DNA of 64,000 nt from Eubacteriales bacterium. Its GTDB lineage: Bacteria; Bacillota; Clostridia; Lachnospirales; Lachnospiraceae. Below, piece after piece: positions 25,608-33,736 of the stretch (the stretch's first letter is position 1; the number at the start of each line of letters is the position of its first letter). A program made the position numbers and the translations under genes. The notes beneath the pieces were generated by a model. It made no database searches, was not told the DNA's origin, and worked only from the letters and a program-made list of their open reading frames with translations. The stretch spans positions 1 through 64,000 of the forward strand of contig JAUNJF010000016.1 of NCBI GenBank assembly GCA_030533405.1. Direction: 5' to 3'.

Positions 25608-27304
25608 AAATGAACATAAAGAGGGGCGAGTCGAACAAGAAGAAAAAAGAAGCGGCTCCCAGCGTAAAGATTATTCCTTTAGGAGGTCTTGAGCAAATCG
25701 GTATGAACATTACTGCGATTGAGTATGAAGATACGATTGTAGTAATCGATTGCGGTTTGGCATTTCCGGAAGAGGATATGTTAGGTATTGATTTGGTAAT
25801 TCCTGATGTTTCGTACTTGAAGGATAATATAGAAAAAGTAAAAGGCTTGGTTGTTACACATGGTCATGAGGATCATATCGGCGCAATTCCTTATGTGGAA
25901 AAAGAATTGAATATGCCGATTTATACAACGAAGTTAACAATGGGATTGATTGAGAACAAACTTCGTGAGCATAATTTAATGAATAATGTGAAACGCAAGG
26001 TAGTAAAACATGGACAGACGATTAATCTGGGTGCATTTCGAATTGAGTTTATTCGTTCGAATCATTCAATTGCAGATTCGTCTGGTTTGGCGATTTATAC
26101 ACCTGCAGGTATCTTGGTACACACTGGTGACTTTAAAGTAGATTTTACACCAGTATTTGGAGAGACTATTGATTTACAACGATATGCAGAACTGGGTAAG
26201 AAGGGCGTTTTGGCATTGATGGCGGATTCTACGAATGTAGAACGTCCTGGATTTACACCAAGTGAAAAGACAGTTGGAAGAACATTTGATACATTGTTTG
26301 CAGAACATAAGAAGAATCGTTTGATCATTGCAACATTTGCTTCAAATGTGGACCGTGTACAGCAGATTATTAACAGTGCGGACAAGTATGGTCGTAAGGT
26401 TGTAATTGAAGGTCGTAGTATGGTCAATGTGATTAGTACGGCGTCTGAATTGGGATTTATTCAGATTCCGGATAATACATTGATTGATATTGCACAGATG
26501 AAGAGTTATCCGGATGAACAGATTGTGTTGATCACAACAGGTAGTCAGGGTGAGAATATGGCAGCTCTTTCTAGAATTGCTGCGAATATTCATAGTAAGG
26601 TTAGTATCAAACCAGGTGATACCGTTATTTTTAGTTCAAGCCCGATTCCGGGAAATGAGAAAGCAATTAACAAGGTTATCAATGAATTGGAGATGAAGGG
26701 TGCCAATGTTATTTTCCAGGATACGCATGTATCAGGACATGCATGTCAGGAAGAACTCAAGTTGATTTATGCATTGACAAAACCACAGTATGCAATACCA
26801 GTACATGGAGAATTTAGACATTTAAAGCGTCACTCAGAGCTTGCGATGGAGATGGGTGTTGCAAAAGAAAACGTTCAGATTTTAAACAATGGTACGGTTT
26901 TGGAATTGTCAACAGAGCGTGCCAGAATTGCAGGAAGAGTAACATCACAGGGTATTCTAGTAGATGGTTTGGGTGTTGGTGACGTAGGTAACATTGTTTT
27001 AAGAGATCGTCAGCATTTATCGCAAAATGGATTGATCATCGTTGTTGTGACATTGCAAAAGGATGGCAATTATTTAGTTGCTGGTCCAGATATTGTCTCA
27101 AGAGGATTTGTATATGTAAGAGAATCGGAGAACTTGATGGATGAATGCCGTGATGTTGTAGAGGATGCGTTATATAAATGCTTGAATAACAATATAACAG
27201 ACTGGGGTAAGATTAAGACTTCCATCAAAGATGACTTGGGTGATTTCTTATGGAAGAGAACCAAACGTAATCCGATGATTTTACCGATTATAACAGAGGT
27301 GTAA
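25604..27304 (+). CDS. rnj: Ribonuclease J
   Basis: A 566-residue metallo-beta-lactamase/beta-CASP nuclease. The metal-binding HGHEDHIG lies at residues 86-93, with later HTGDFKVDFTP, ADSTN, and the beta-CASP motifs (HVSGHA and PVHGEFRHL). The C-terminal domain is present. RNase J is the 5'-3' exonuclease and endonuclease of Gram-positive mRNA decay and rRNA maturation. A TTG at 25604, seven bases after GGAGG, gives best spacing. ATG 25610 is a close alternative. The first 20 residues are a Lys-rich extension. YlbF, linked in Bacillus to RNase Y, follows directly. Confidence 0.95.
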   Translation: MKMNIKRGESNKKKKEAAPSVKIIPLGGLEQIGMNITAIEYEDTIVVIDCGLAFPEEDMLGIDLVIPDVSYLKDNIEKVKGLVVTHGHEDHIGAIPYVEKELNMPIYTTKLTMGLIENKLREHNLMNNVKRKVVKHGQTINLGAFRIEFIRSNHSIADSSGLAIYTPAGILVHTGDFKVDFTPVFGETIDLQRYAELGKKGVLALMADSTNVERPGFTPSEKTVGRTFDTLFAEHKKNRLIIATFASNVDRVQQIINSADKYGRKVVIEGRSMVNVISTASELGFIQIPDNTLIDIAQMKSYPDEQIVLITTGSQGENMAALSRIAANIHSKVSIKPGDTVIFSSSPIPGNEKAINKVINELEMKGANVIFQDTHVSGHACQEELKLIYALTKPQYAIPVHGEFRHLKRHSELAMEMGVAKENVQILNNGTVLELSTERARIAGRVTSQGILVDGLGVGDVGNIVLRDRQHLSQNGLIIVVVTLQKDGNYLVAGPDIVSRGFVYVRESENLMDECRDVVEDALYKCLNNNITDWGKIKTSIKDDLGDFLWKRTKRNPMILPIITEV

Positions 27305-27305
27305 T

Positions 27306-27641
27306 ATGATAATAGATGTTGCTCGTCAATTAAATCAGGCAATTTTAGAGAGTGAAGAGTATAGGTGTTATCAGGATGCAAGGCGTAAGGTTTTGCAAAA
27401 TGTCGAATTGTATCAGGCAATGAATGCGTTCCGAAGAAAGAACTACGAATTGCAAAATGTTGAGGATGGATTGAATCATTATGAGGATATTCGCAATTTA
27501 ACGAAGGAATATGAACAGATATTGAAACATCCACTTGTAAATGATTTTTTAAGAGCAGAACAGATTATATCGAGAAAAATGAACAAGGTATACGAAGTCA
27601 TTGTTGAGGGTGTGGATATGGACTATGATTACATGGAGTGA
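27306..27641 (+). CDS. YlbF/YmcA family regulator
   Basis: A 111-residue, almost all-helical protein with the YlbF-type pattern: an N-terminal helix with ESEEYRCYQDARRKV and a C-terminal LVNDFLRAEQIISRKMNKVY. In Bacillus, YlbF, YmcA and YaaT form the Y-complex that guides RNase Y during mRNA maturation and influences biofilm and sporulation. Its position one base after the RNase J stop suggests a link with RNA decay here too. Confidence 0.85.
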   Translation: MIIDVARQLNQAILESEEYRCYQDARRKVLQNVELYQAMNAFRRKNYELQNVEDGLNHYEDIRNLTKEYEQILKHPLVNDFLRAEQIISRKMNKVYEVIVEGVDMDYDYME

Positions 27642-27646
27642 TAAGG

Positions 27647-28030
27647 ATGAGAGAAAAAGAAAATATATATGCTAGAATATTAGGTTTTTGTTTTCATATT
27701 TTGCTAGATGTAATGTTTGTGTTTTTTATATTGGAAGGATACACTTATTCCTATAACCTTGCTTATCGTTTGTTTGGGGATTTACCTGCAACCGTGATGT
27801 CGACGCAGACGATGCGTGTGACAATTGATGAGGGAAGTTCTGCAAAACAGGTGGCAGATGAGTTGAAGCTAAAAGGTGTGATTGATGATTCGTATGTGTT
27901 CATGGCGCGTGTTTATCTTGGAAAGTATAGCAATCGTATTGTTTCTGGAACGTATATATTAGGACCCGGTATGTCTCCAGATCAGATTTGCAGAACCATA
28001 TGTGGAATTAGAAGTGAGGAAGCATCATGA
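27647..28030 (+). CDS. MltG-like membrane protein without catalytic domain
   Basis: From ATG 27647 (GGAG eight bases upstream) this is 127 residues: a short basic N-terminus, one membrane helix (about 11-33), and an extracellular segment with the LysM-like pattern of MltG (VTIDEGSSAKQVADELK, GVIDDSYVF, then SGTYILGPGMSPDQI). Full MltG continues with a lytic transglycosylase domain bearing a catalytic Glu. Here the protein ends after the LysM-like part, and the O-methyltransferase starts 4 bases before the end. It is a natural short form or remnant, and could bind peptidoglycan or modulate a full MltG elsewhere. Confidence 0.75.
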   Translation: MREKENIYARILGFCFHILLDVMFVFFILEGYTYSYNLAYRLFGDLPATVMSTQTMRVTIDEGSSAKQVADELKLKGVIDDSYVFMARVYLGKYSNRIVSGTYILGPGMSPDQICRTICGIRSEEAS

Positions 28031-28674
28031 TTGTAGAGGAGAGGATTACTTCATTTATTCATTCGATGAGTGAAGAGAATGAAGGGATTGTAGAAGAGAT
28101 TCGCAGAGAAGCTTTGGCAGATGAAGTGCCAATTATTCGGTTGGAAACACAGGAATGGATTAAAACCATGTTACTGGTCAAACAACCGATGCGCATTTTG
28201 GAGGTTGGAACTGCAGTTGGATATTCTGCGATTTATATGAGTCAGTATATTTCACCAGAGAGTCGGATTACGACGATTGAAAAGTGGAAACCAAGAATTG
28301 AACAGGCAAAAAAGAATTTTGTGCGTGCAAATAAACAAGACCAGATTACGTTGTTAGAAGGTGATGCGGCGGAATGGTTGGCAAAGCTTGATGGCTCCTA
28401 TGATTTTATTTTTATGGATGCTGCAAAAGGACAGTATATTCATTTTTTGCCAGATGTGATTCGTCTGTTGGCACCGAATGGCGTGCTGATTTCTGATAAT
28501 GTGCTACAGGATGGGGAGATATTGGATTCTAAGTTTGTAGTGGAACGTAGGAATCGAACGATTCACAGCAGAATGCGGGAGTATTTATATACATTGAAAC
28601 ATCATGAAGCCCTTGAGACGTCTATTATTCCTTTGGGAGATGGTGTTGCATTGTCTGTAAAACGTGACTGTTAG
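28027..28674 (+). CDS. O-methyltransferase (YrrM/TrmR-like)
   Basis: A 215-residue class I methyltransferase of the catechol-O-methyltransferase-like family 3. Motif I is ILEVGTAVGYSAIYM (57-71), and YDFIFMDAAKGQY holds the metal/substrate aspartate. The C-terminus has LLAPNGVLISDNVL. Bacillus YrrM (TrmR) methylates 5-hydroxyuridine at tRNA wobble position 34, using a base made by U32 proteins encoded next to it. The same pairing occurs here with the U32 gene, so tRNA wobble modification is the likely role. It overlaps the MltG-like gene by 4 bases. Confidence 0.85.
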   Translation: MIVEERITSFIHSMSEENEGIVEEIRREALADEVPIIRLETQEWIKTMLLVKQPMRILEVGTAVGYSAIYMSQYISPESRITTIEKWKPRIEQAKKNFVRANKQDQITLLEGDAAEWLAKLDGSYDFIFMDAAKGQYIHFLPDVIRLLAPNGVLISDNVLQDGEILDSKFVVERRNRTIHSRMREYLYTLKHHEALETSIIPLGDGVALSVKRDC

Positions 28675-28703
28675 AAGGGCGAGGTCGATGGAAAGGATAA
28701 AAC

Positions 28704-29942
28704 ATGAGAAAGATAGAATTGTTAATACCAGCTGGTAGTCTTGAAGTATTAAAGGTAGCTGTGGATTACGGTGCGGATGCGGTTTACATTGGTGGTCAGG
28801 CATTTGGACTTCGTGCAAAAGCACATAATTTCACGTTGGAAGAAATGAAAGAGGCAATTGAATATTGTCATGCAAGAGATGTGAAGTTGTATGTGACAGC
28901 GAATGTATTTGCACATAATGATGATTTAGAGGGTGTCAGAAAATATTTTGAGTCAATCAAGTCTGTTGGGATTGATGCACTGATTATTTCGGACCCTGCA
29001 ATTTTTACAATTGCAAAAGAGGTACTTCCAGAGGTTGAGATTCATATTAGTACACAGGCAAATAATACGAATTATGGAATTTATCAGTTTTGGCATAAGT
29101 TAGGTGCAACAAGAGTGGTTTCTGCAAGAGAGTTATCCCTAAGAGAAATCAAAGAAATTCGTGAGCATATTCCTGAAAGTATGGAGATAGAGAGCTTTAT
29201 TCATGGAGCAATGTGTATTTCGTATTCGGGAAGATGTCTGCTTAGTCATTTTCTGACAGGTAGGGATGCGAATCGCGGAGCCTGCACACATCCATGTAGA
29301 TGGAAATATAGTGTCGTGGAAGAAACCAGACCTGGAGAATATTTCCCTGTAGAAGAGGATGACAGAGGAACTTACATTTTTAATTCCAAAGATCTTTGTA
29401 TGGTGGAACATGTGCCAGAATTAGTGGATGCTGGAATTGACAGCTTTAAAGTGGAAGGTCGTATGAAAACAGCACTTTATGTTGCGACGGTTGCAAGAAC
29501 GTATCGAAAAGCAATTGATGATTATCTAAAGGATCCAAAGCTTTATCAAGAACACTTAGAGTGGTATAAGGAAGAGATTGGTAAGTGTACCTATCGCCAA
29601 TTTACCACAGGCTTTTACTTTGGTAAGACGGATTCGGATTCACAGGTATATGACAATAATGATTATGTAAAGGAATATACATATATTGGTAAGGTTGAGT
29701 CTGTAGATGAACAGGGCAGGTTAGGATTTATTCAGCGTAATAAGTTCTCTGTGGGTGAAAAAATCGAGGCGATGATGTTTCATGGTGAGAATTTGGAGTT
29801 GGAAGTGCTTGCAATATATAATGAGGATATGGTATCAGTAGAAAATGCACCACATCCAAAAGAGCCTCTTCGGGTTGATGTAGGACAGCCTTTACCAGTG
29901 GGAACCATATTAAGACGAAAAGCTATCAAAAGCTCTCTTTAA
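28704..29942 (+). CDS. U32 family protein, TrhP-like tRNA hydroxylation factor
   Basis: A 412-residue U32 family protein. The family signature ESFIHGAMCISYSGRC begins near residue 162, followed by CTHPCRW, together giving the four cysteines thought to bind an iron-sulfur cluster. ELLIPAGSLEVLKVAVDYGADAVYIGG (split over the N-terminus) is the barrel start. Relatives YrrN/YrrO (TrhP) are needed for prephenate-dependent formation of 5-hydroxyuridine at tRNA position 34. The preceding YrrM-like methyltransferase supports this over peptidase activity. The 3' end carries its terminator and overlaps the convergent sigK gene by 33 bases. Confidence 0.88.
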   Translation: MRKIELLIPAGSLEVLKVAVDYGADAVYIGGQAFGLRAKAHNFTLEEMKEAIEYCHARDVKLYVTANVFAHNDDLEGVRKYFESIKSVGIDALIISDPAIFTIAKEVLPEVEIHISTQANNTNYGIYQFWHKLGATRVVSARELSLREIKEIREHIPESMEIESFIHGAMCISYSGRCLLSHFLTGRDANRGACTHPCRWKYSVVEETRPGEYFPVEEDDRGTYIFNSKDLCMVEHVPELVDAGIDSFKVEGRMKTALYVATVARTYRKAIDDYLKDPKLYQEHLEWYKEEIGKCTYRQFTTGFYFGKTDSDSQVYDNNDYVKEYTYIGKVESVDEQGRLGFIQRNKFSVGEKIEAMMFHGENLELEVLAIYNEDMVSVENAPHPKEPLRVDVGQPLPVGTILRRKAIKSSL

Positions 29943-30554
29943 TTTCAAGAGGGCTTTTTTTTCAATTCTGGACACATAGGATCTGGAAATGTGTAGCTTG
30001 TCAGCTACCTCTTTTTGGGTGAAGGGAGACATGCCTGTAAGACCATAACGTAATGTTAAGATTTCGTTTTCACGTGTATCCAAATGTTCTTTAATAAATA
30101 GATGTAATTGTTTCACATTGTCATGGAAGATAATTTGTTCTGAGATATCCGTTCCATCTGATTCAACGATATCCAATAAAGTAATTTCGTTTCCTTCTTT
30201 ATCAGTTCCGATAGGCTCGTATAGGGAGAATTCTTTTGCGTTCTTTTTTTCTTTGCGAAGCATCATGAGTAACTCGTTTTCAATGCAACGGGATGCATAA
30301 GTGACCAGACGATTTCCTTTTTCGATATCGTATGTATTAATGGCTTTGATAAGACCGATAGTTCCGATAGAAATCAAATCATCCATGTCTCTTTCAAAAT
30401 TATTGTATTTTTTGATGATGTGTGCAACTAAACGAAGATTATACTCAACTAAAAGGTTGCGCGCAGACAAGTCGCCCTCTTTACTACGCTTTAAATAATA
30501 TAATTCCATTTCCTTTGTCAAAGGTTGTTTGAAAGTTTGCATAGAATTCACCAT
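29910..30554 (-). CDS. sigK: Sporulation sigma factor SigK (no pro-sequence)
   Basis: A 214-residue sigma-70 family protein. Region 2 (about 30-100) contains LVEYNLRLVAHIIKKY, DLISIGTIGLIKAI and TYASRCIENELLMMLR. The middle has LYEPIGTDKEGNEITLLDI. Region 4 has the helix-turn-helix TQKEVADKLHISRSYVSRIEKKAL. These segments match SigK closely (SigE is the nearest alternative). SigK drives late mother-cell genes for spore coat and cortex. The hydrophobic pro-sequence of Bacillus pro-SigK is missing: the protein begins only some 10 residues before the mature domain, as in Clostridioides difficile. The start codon is uncertain (30554 or 30542). Confidence 0.88.
   Translation of the reverse strand: MVNSMQTFKQPLTKEMELYYLKRSKEGDLSARNLLVEYNLRLVAHIIKKYNNFERDMDDLISIGTIGLIKAINTYDIEKGNRLVTYASRCIENELLMMLRKEKKNAKEFSLYEPIGTDKEGNEITLLDIVESDGTDISEQIIFHDNVKQLHLFIKEHLDTRENEILTLRYGLTGMSPFTQKEVADKLHISRSYVSRIEKKALLKLKRAFDSFSS
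29928..29962 (+). terminator. Terminator shared by the U32 and sigK 3' ends
   Basis: An 11-bp stem AAAGCTCTCTT / AAGAGGGCTTT (29928-29938 with 29947-29957, one G-T pair), followed by Ts. The 5' arm lies in the last codons of the U32 gene and the whole structure lies inside the sigK coding end. Confidence 0.75.
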
Positions 30555-30567
30555 GAGGGCTTTTCAA

Positions 30568-30606
30568 TAGTTTATGTATTATATAGGAAAAAGTGCTTTT
30601 CCACAA
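30568..30606 (-). promoter_or_regulatory. Promoter region of sigK (sigma-A-like and SigK/SigE-like overlap)
   Basis: On the minus strand, TTGTGG (plus 30601-30606), 17 bases, then TATAAT (plus 30578-30583) could serve sigma-A. Overlapping it, an AC (plus 30593-30594), 16 bases, then CATAAACTA (plus 30568-30576) fits the loose SigK consensus AC-N16-CATANNNTA. Both matches are short. Confidence 0.4.
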
Positions 30607-30639
30607 ACTGTTTTGTGCGAAAAGACAAAAATAGATTTA

Positions 30640-30671
30640 TTGTTTCTTTTTTTTTGTCTATGTGGTACAAT
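30640..30671 (+). promoter_or_regulatory. Candidate promoter of the type IV pilus operon
   Basis: TGG-TACAAT (30663-30671), an extended -10 element, about 60 bases before pilB. The -35 region is poor (T-rich, TTGTTT at 30640-30645, spacing 20). It is divergent from sigK. Confidence 0.4.
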
Positions 30672-30731
30672 GTGATTAACTAGGTAATGTGGACAAGAGT
30701 CTGCAAGTATAATAAATGAGAGGTCTTACTT

Positions 30732-32450
30732 ATGCGTATTGGTGTAGGAAGAAAGAAAATTCGAATGGGTGACTTGCTCGTAGCAGCAGGCGCAATTACG
30801 GAAGAAGAGTTAGAAGGTGCATTAGCCCTTCAGAAGGAAAAGGGGCAGAAGCTCGGTAAAACATTAGTAGAATGTGGTTATATCAGTCAGGAATTGTTGA
30901 TTGCAATCTTAACACAACAGCTCGGTGTAGAATATATTGAGTTGAGAGGGTGTAAGTTCGATGAAGAAGTATTGCAGCTGATTCCGGAAGAAGTGGTTAT
31001 GAAGTATAATGTCATTCCACTTGGATATGATGAGAATAATCCGAATGTGTTGCGAGTTGCCATGGCAGATCCGATGGATATTATGGCGATTGATGATTTG
31101 GCAATTGTTACGGGTGCACAGATTGAACCATTGCTTGCGATGGAAGAAGATGTAACGAATGCCATTGGTAAGTATTATGGTAATCATCAGGCGATGGAGG
31201 CTGCGGAAGCGTATCGTAAAGAGCGAGAGCAGAGTATGCTTTCGGAGGCAGAAGAAGCAGAGTACAATGAAGATATTGAAAACTCGCCAATTGTATTATT
31301 GGTAAAGCAGATTTTGGAAGGCGGTGTAAGACAGAGAGCTTCCGATATTCATATTGAACCGTTGGAGAGCTCAGTTCGTGTCAGATATCGTATCGATGGT
31401 GTGTTAAAGCAGGTTATGTCATATGATTACTCACTGTTATCAGGTATCTGTGCCCGCTTGAAGATTATGGGTGGTATGGATATTTCTGAGAAGAGAAAGC
31501 CACAGGATGGACGTATTTCGATTATGGTTGACCGAAGAGAGTTTGATATCCGTGTATCTATGCTTCCGACTGTTTATGGTGAGAAGACAGTTATGCGTCT
31601 TACTTCAAAAGAAGGATTGACTCGTGCAAAATCAGGACTTGGTTTTAGTGCAGAGGAAGAGGCAAGATTTGATGGTATTTTAAGTAATCCGAATGGTATC
31701 ATCCTGGTAACAGGACCAACTGGTTCTGGTAAGTCAACAACACTATATACAGCGCTTAGTGAGTTGAATACAGAAGAAGTTAATATTATTACAGTAGAGG
31801 ATCCGGTCGAGGCGAATATTGATGGTATCAATCAGTGTCAGGTAAATGAGAAAGCGGACATGACCTTTGCAGCTGCACTTCGTTCTATTTTGCGTCAGGA
31901 TCCGGATATTATCATGATTGGTGAGATTCGAGACGGTGAGACAGCAGATATCGCGGTTAAAGCGGCTATCACAGGACACTTGGTTGTATCGACATTACAT
32001 ACGAACTCTGCAGCATCTACGGTTACACGTTTGATTGATATGGGTATTGAACCATACACAGCTGGTGATGCGTTAAAGGGTGTTATTGCACAGCGTTTGG
32101 TAAGAAGACTTTGTACCTGTAAACAACCACGATACGCAGAGGATTTTGAAAAAGCGTTCTTGGGTGTACCGGAAGATGAAGAAGATGTTATTGTATATGA
32201 ACCAAATGGATGTGCACTTTGTAATGAGACTGGCTTCACAGGTCGTATTGGTGTGTATGAGATGTTAGAGGTTTCTAGAAGCTTGCAGCAGGTTATTGCG
32301 AGAAATGCTCCTGCGCAGGAGATTGAAGCGCAGGCATTAAAAGAAGGTATGTCGACGCTGAAGATTAGTTGTTCTAGACATGTATTGAATGGTGTGACAT
32401 CGATTGGTGAGATGCGTAAGATTGTATATGAAGCTGGAGATATTATTTAA
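30732..32450 (+). CDS. pilB: Type IV pilus extension ATPase PilB
   Basis: A 572-residue secretion ATPase. An N-terminal GspE_N-type domain (KIRMGDLLVAAG... about 10-150) is followed by the ATPase core with Walker A GPTGSGKST (328-336), EDPVE Asp box (356-360), Walker B IIMIGEIRDGETA, and the His box TGHLVVSTLHTNSA. Zinc-site cysteines are C461, C463, C494 and C497. The first pair is spaced CxC instead of the common CxxC. PilB hydrolyses ATP in the cytoplasm to drive pilus assembly through PilC. It is the first gene of the pilus locus. Confidence 0.95.
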   Translation: MRIGVGRKKIRMGDLLVAAGAITEEELEGALALQKEKGQKLGKTLVECGYISQELLIAILTQQLGVEYIELRGCKFDEEVLQLIPEEVVMKYNVIPLGYDENNPNVLRVAMADPMDIMAIDDLAIVTGAQIEPLLAMEEDVTNAIGKYYGNHQAMEAAEAYRKEREQSMLSEAEEAEYNEDIENSPIVLLVKQILEGGVRQRASDIHIEPLESSVRVRYRIDGVLKQVMSYDYSLLSGICARLKIMGGMDISEKRKPQDGRISIMVDRREFDIRVSMLPTVYGEKTVMRLTSKEGLTRAKSGLGFSAEEEARFDGILSNPNGIILVTGPTGSGKSTTLYTALSELNTEEVNIITVEDPVEANIDGINQCQVNEKADMTFAAALRSILRQDPDIIMIGEIRDGETADIAVKAAITGHLVVSTLHTNSAASTVTRLIDMGIEPYTAGDALKGVIAQRLVRRLCTCKQPRYAEDFEKAFLGVPEDEEDVIVYEPNGCALCNETGFTGRIGVYEMLEVSRSLQQVIARNAPAQEIEAQALKEGMSTLKISCSRHVLNGVTSIGEMRKIVYEAGDII

Positions 32451-32508
32451 GAGAAATATAATGAGAGCATTATAGAGATTATCATAAAGGAGAAAGAGAG
32501 GAAGAACA

Positions 32509-33561
32509 ATGATTGATGTAAAAGAATTACTTGCGTTTTCGGTAGAGCAGAAAGCGTCAGATGTACATATTGCGGTAGGTATTCCGCCAAAACTCAGAAT
32601 TCATGGTAAGTTGATTGAAGTGGAGTGCCCACCACTTGATCCTATGGATGCGGCTGAAATGATTGGTGCGACAATGCATGAACGCCATAAGCAGATTCTG
32701 AAAGAAAGAGGAGAGGTCGATTTTTCGTATGACTCAGATGAGACTGGACGTTTTCGTGTGAATGTATTTATGGATCGTGGTAATATGGCAGCAGCATATC
32801 GTCGCGTGGAAACAGTCATTCCAAGACCTGATCAGTTGGGAATTCCACATGAGGTTGTGGAATTATACAAGAAGAAAAGAGGTCTTGTATTGGTAACAGG
32901 ACCAACAGGTTCTGGTAAATCAACAACACTTGCTTCTATTATTAATAAGGCAAATGAGAATTTAACAGATCACATTATCACATTGGAAGATCCGATTGAG
33001 TATGTACATCATCATAAGAAGTCGGTTGTAAACCAACGTGAGGTTGGTATGGATACATTAAGTTATGGTAATGCATTAAGAGCTGCACTTCGTGAGGATC
33101 CGGATATTATCCTCTTAGGAGAGATGCGTGACTTAGAGACAATCTCAACAGCAATTACAGCAGCTGAGACTGGTCACTTGGTATTTTCCACCTTGCATAC
33201 AATTGGTGCAGCAAATACGATTGACCGTATCATTGACGTATTCCCAACGCATCAACAGCAACAGACAAGAGTGCAGCTTGCGATGATTTTGGAAGGTGTT
33301 ATCTCGCAGGCGTTGGTACCAGCTGAAGATGGAAGAGGTCGTGTGGCAGCGTTCGAGGTTATGTTTGGTAGTCCTGCAATTCGAAGCTTAATCCGTGAAG
33401 CAAAGACACATCAGATTCAGTCTACGATTCAGACAAGCCGTCAGATGGGTATGATTACATTGGATGATTGCTTATATGATTTGTATCGTGAGGGCTCAAT
33501 TAGTCGTGAAAATGCACTAATTTACGCACAGGATCAGGCTGCAATGAAGAAAAAAATGTAA
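32509..33561 (+). CDS. pilT: Type IV pilus retraction ATPase PilT
   Basis: A 350-residue ATPase of PilT size. The N-terminal PAS-like domain (LLAFSVEQKASDVHI) precedes Walker A GPTGSGKST (131-139), LEDPIEYVH, Walker B IILLGEMRDLETI and the His box TGHLVFSTLHT. The PilT-specific AIRSLIREAKTHQI motif near residue 290 marks a retraction motor. Its presence predicts a dynamic, twitching-capable fibre rather than a secretion pseudopilus. It follows pilB by 58 bases, with a GGAGAAAGAGAGG-like ribosome site. Confidence 0.95.
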   Translation: MIDVKELLAFSVEQKASDVHIAVGIPPKLRIHGKLIEVECPPLDPMDAAEMIGATMHERHKQILKERGEVDFSYDSDETGRFRVNVFMDRGNMAAAYRRVETVIPRPDQLGIPHEVVELYKKKRGLVLVTGPTGSGKSTTLASIINKANENLTDHIITLEDPIEYVHHHKKSVVNQREVGMDTLSYGNALRAALREDPDIILLGEMRDLETISTAITAAETGHLVFSTLHTIGAANTIDRIIDVFPTHQQQQTRVQLAMILEGVISQALVPAEDGRGRVAAFEVMFGSPAIRSLIREAKTHQIQSTIQTSRQMGMITLDDCLYDLYREGSISRENALIYAQDQAAMKKKM

Positions 33562-33607
33562 AAAATAACTAAAAATGCGTAATTGTTTAATTATTACAAA
33601 ATAATAG

Positions 33608-33636
33608 TTGCATTTTGGTAAAAAGTAGTATATTAT
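33608..33636 (+). promoter_or_regulatory. Possible internal promoter before pilC
   Basis: TTGCAT (33608-33613), 17 bases, TATTAT (33631-33636) in the 175-base pilT-pilC gap. It could give separate expression of the platform and pilin genes. Confidence 0.35.
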
Positions 33637-33651
33637 CATTTTTAGAGAGTT

Positions 33652-33709
33652 GTTAATAATTTGTTCATAAATTATTCGAAGTTCGTACATAATATGAATA
33701 ATTATTAAC
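33652..33709 (+). promoter_or_regulatory. 58-nt palindrome in the pilC leader
   Basis: Perfect 10-bp arms GTTAATAATT (33652-33661) and AATTATTAAC (33700-33709) enclose a second imperfect repeat, TTCATA...TATGAA. It lies just after the candidate promoter and 17 bases before the GGAGG ribosome site of pilC. It has no T run, so it is a possible operator or RNA switch rather than a terminator. Confidence 0.45.
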
Positions 33710-33736
33710 ATGACGTAAGAGGTTGGAGGAGTCAGA

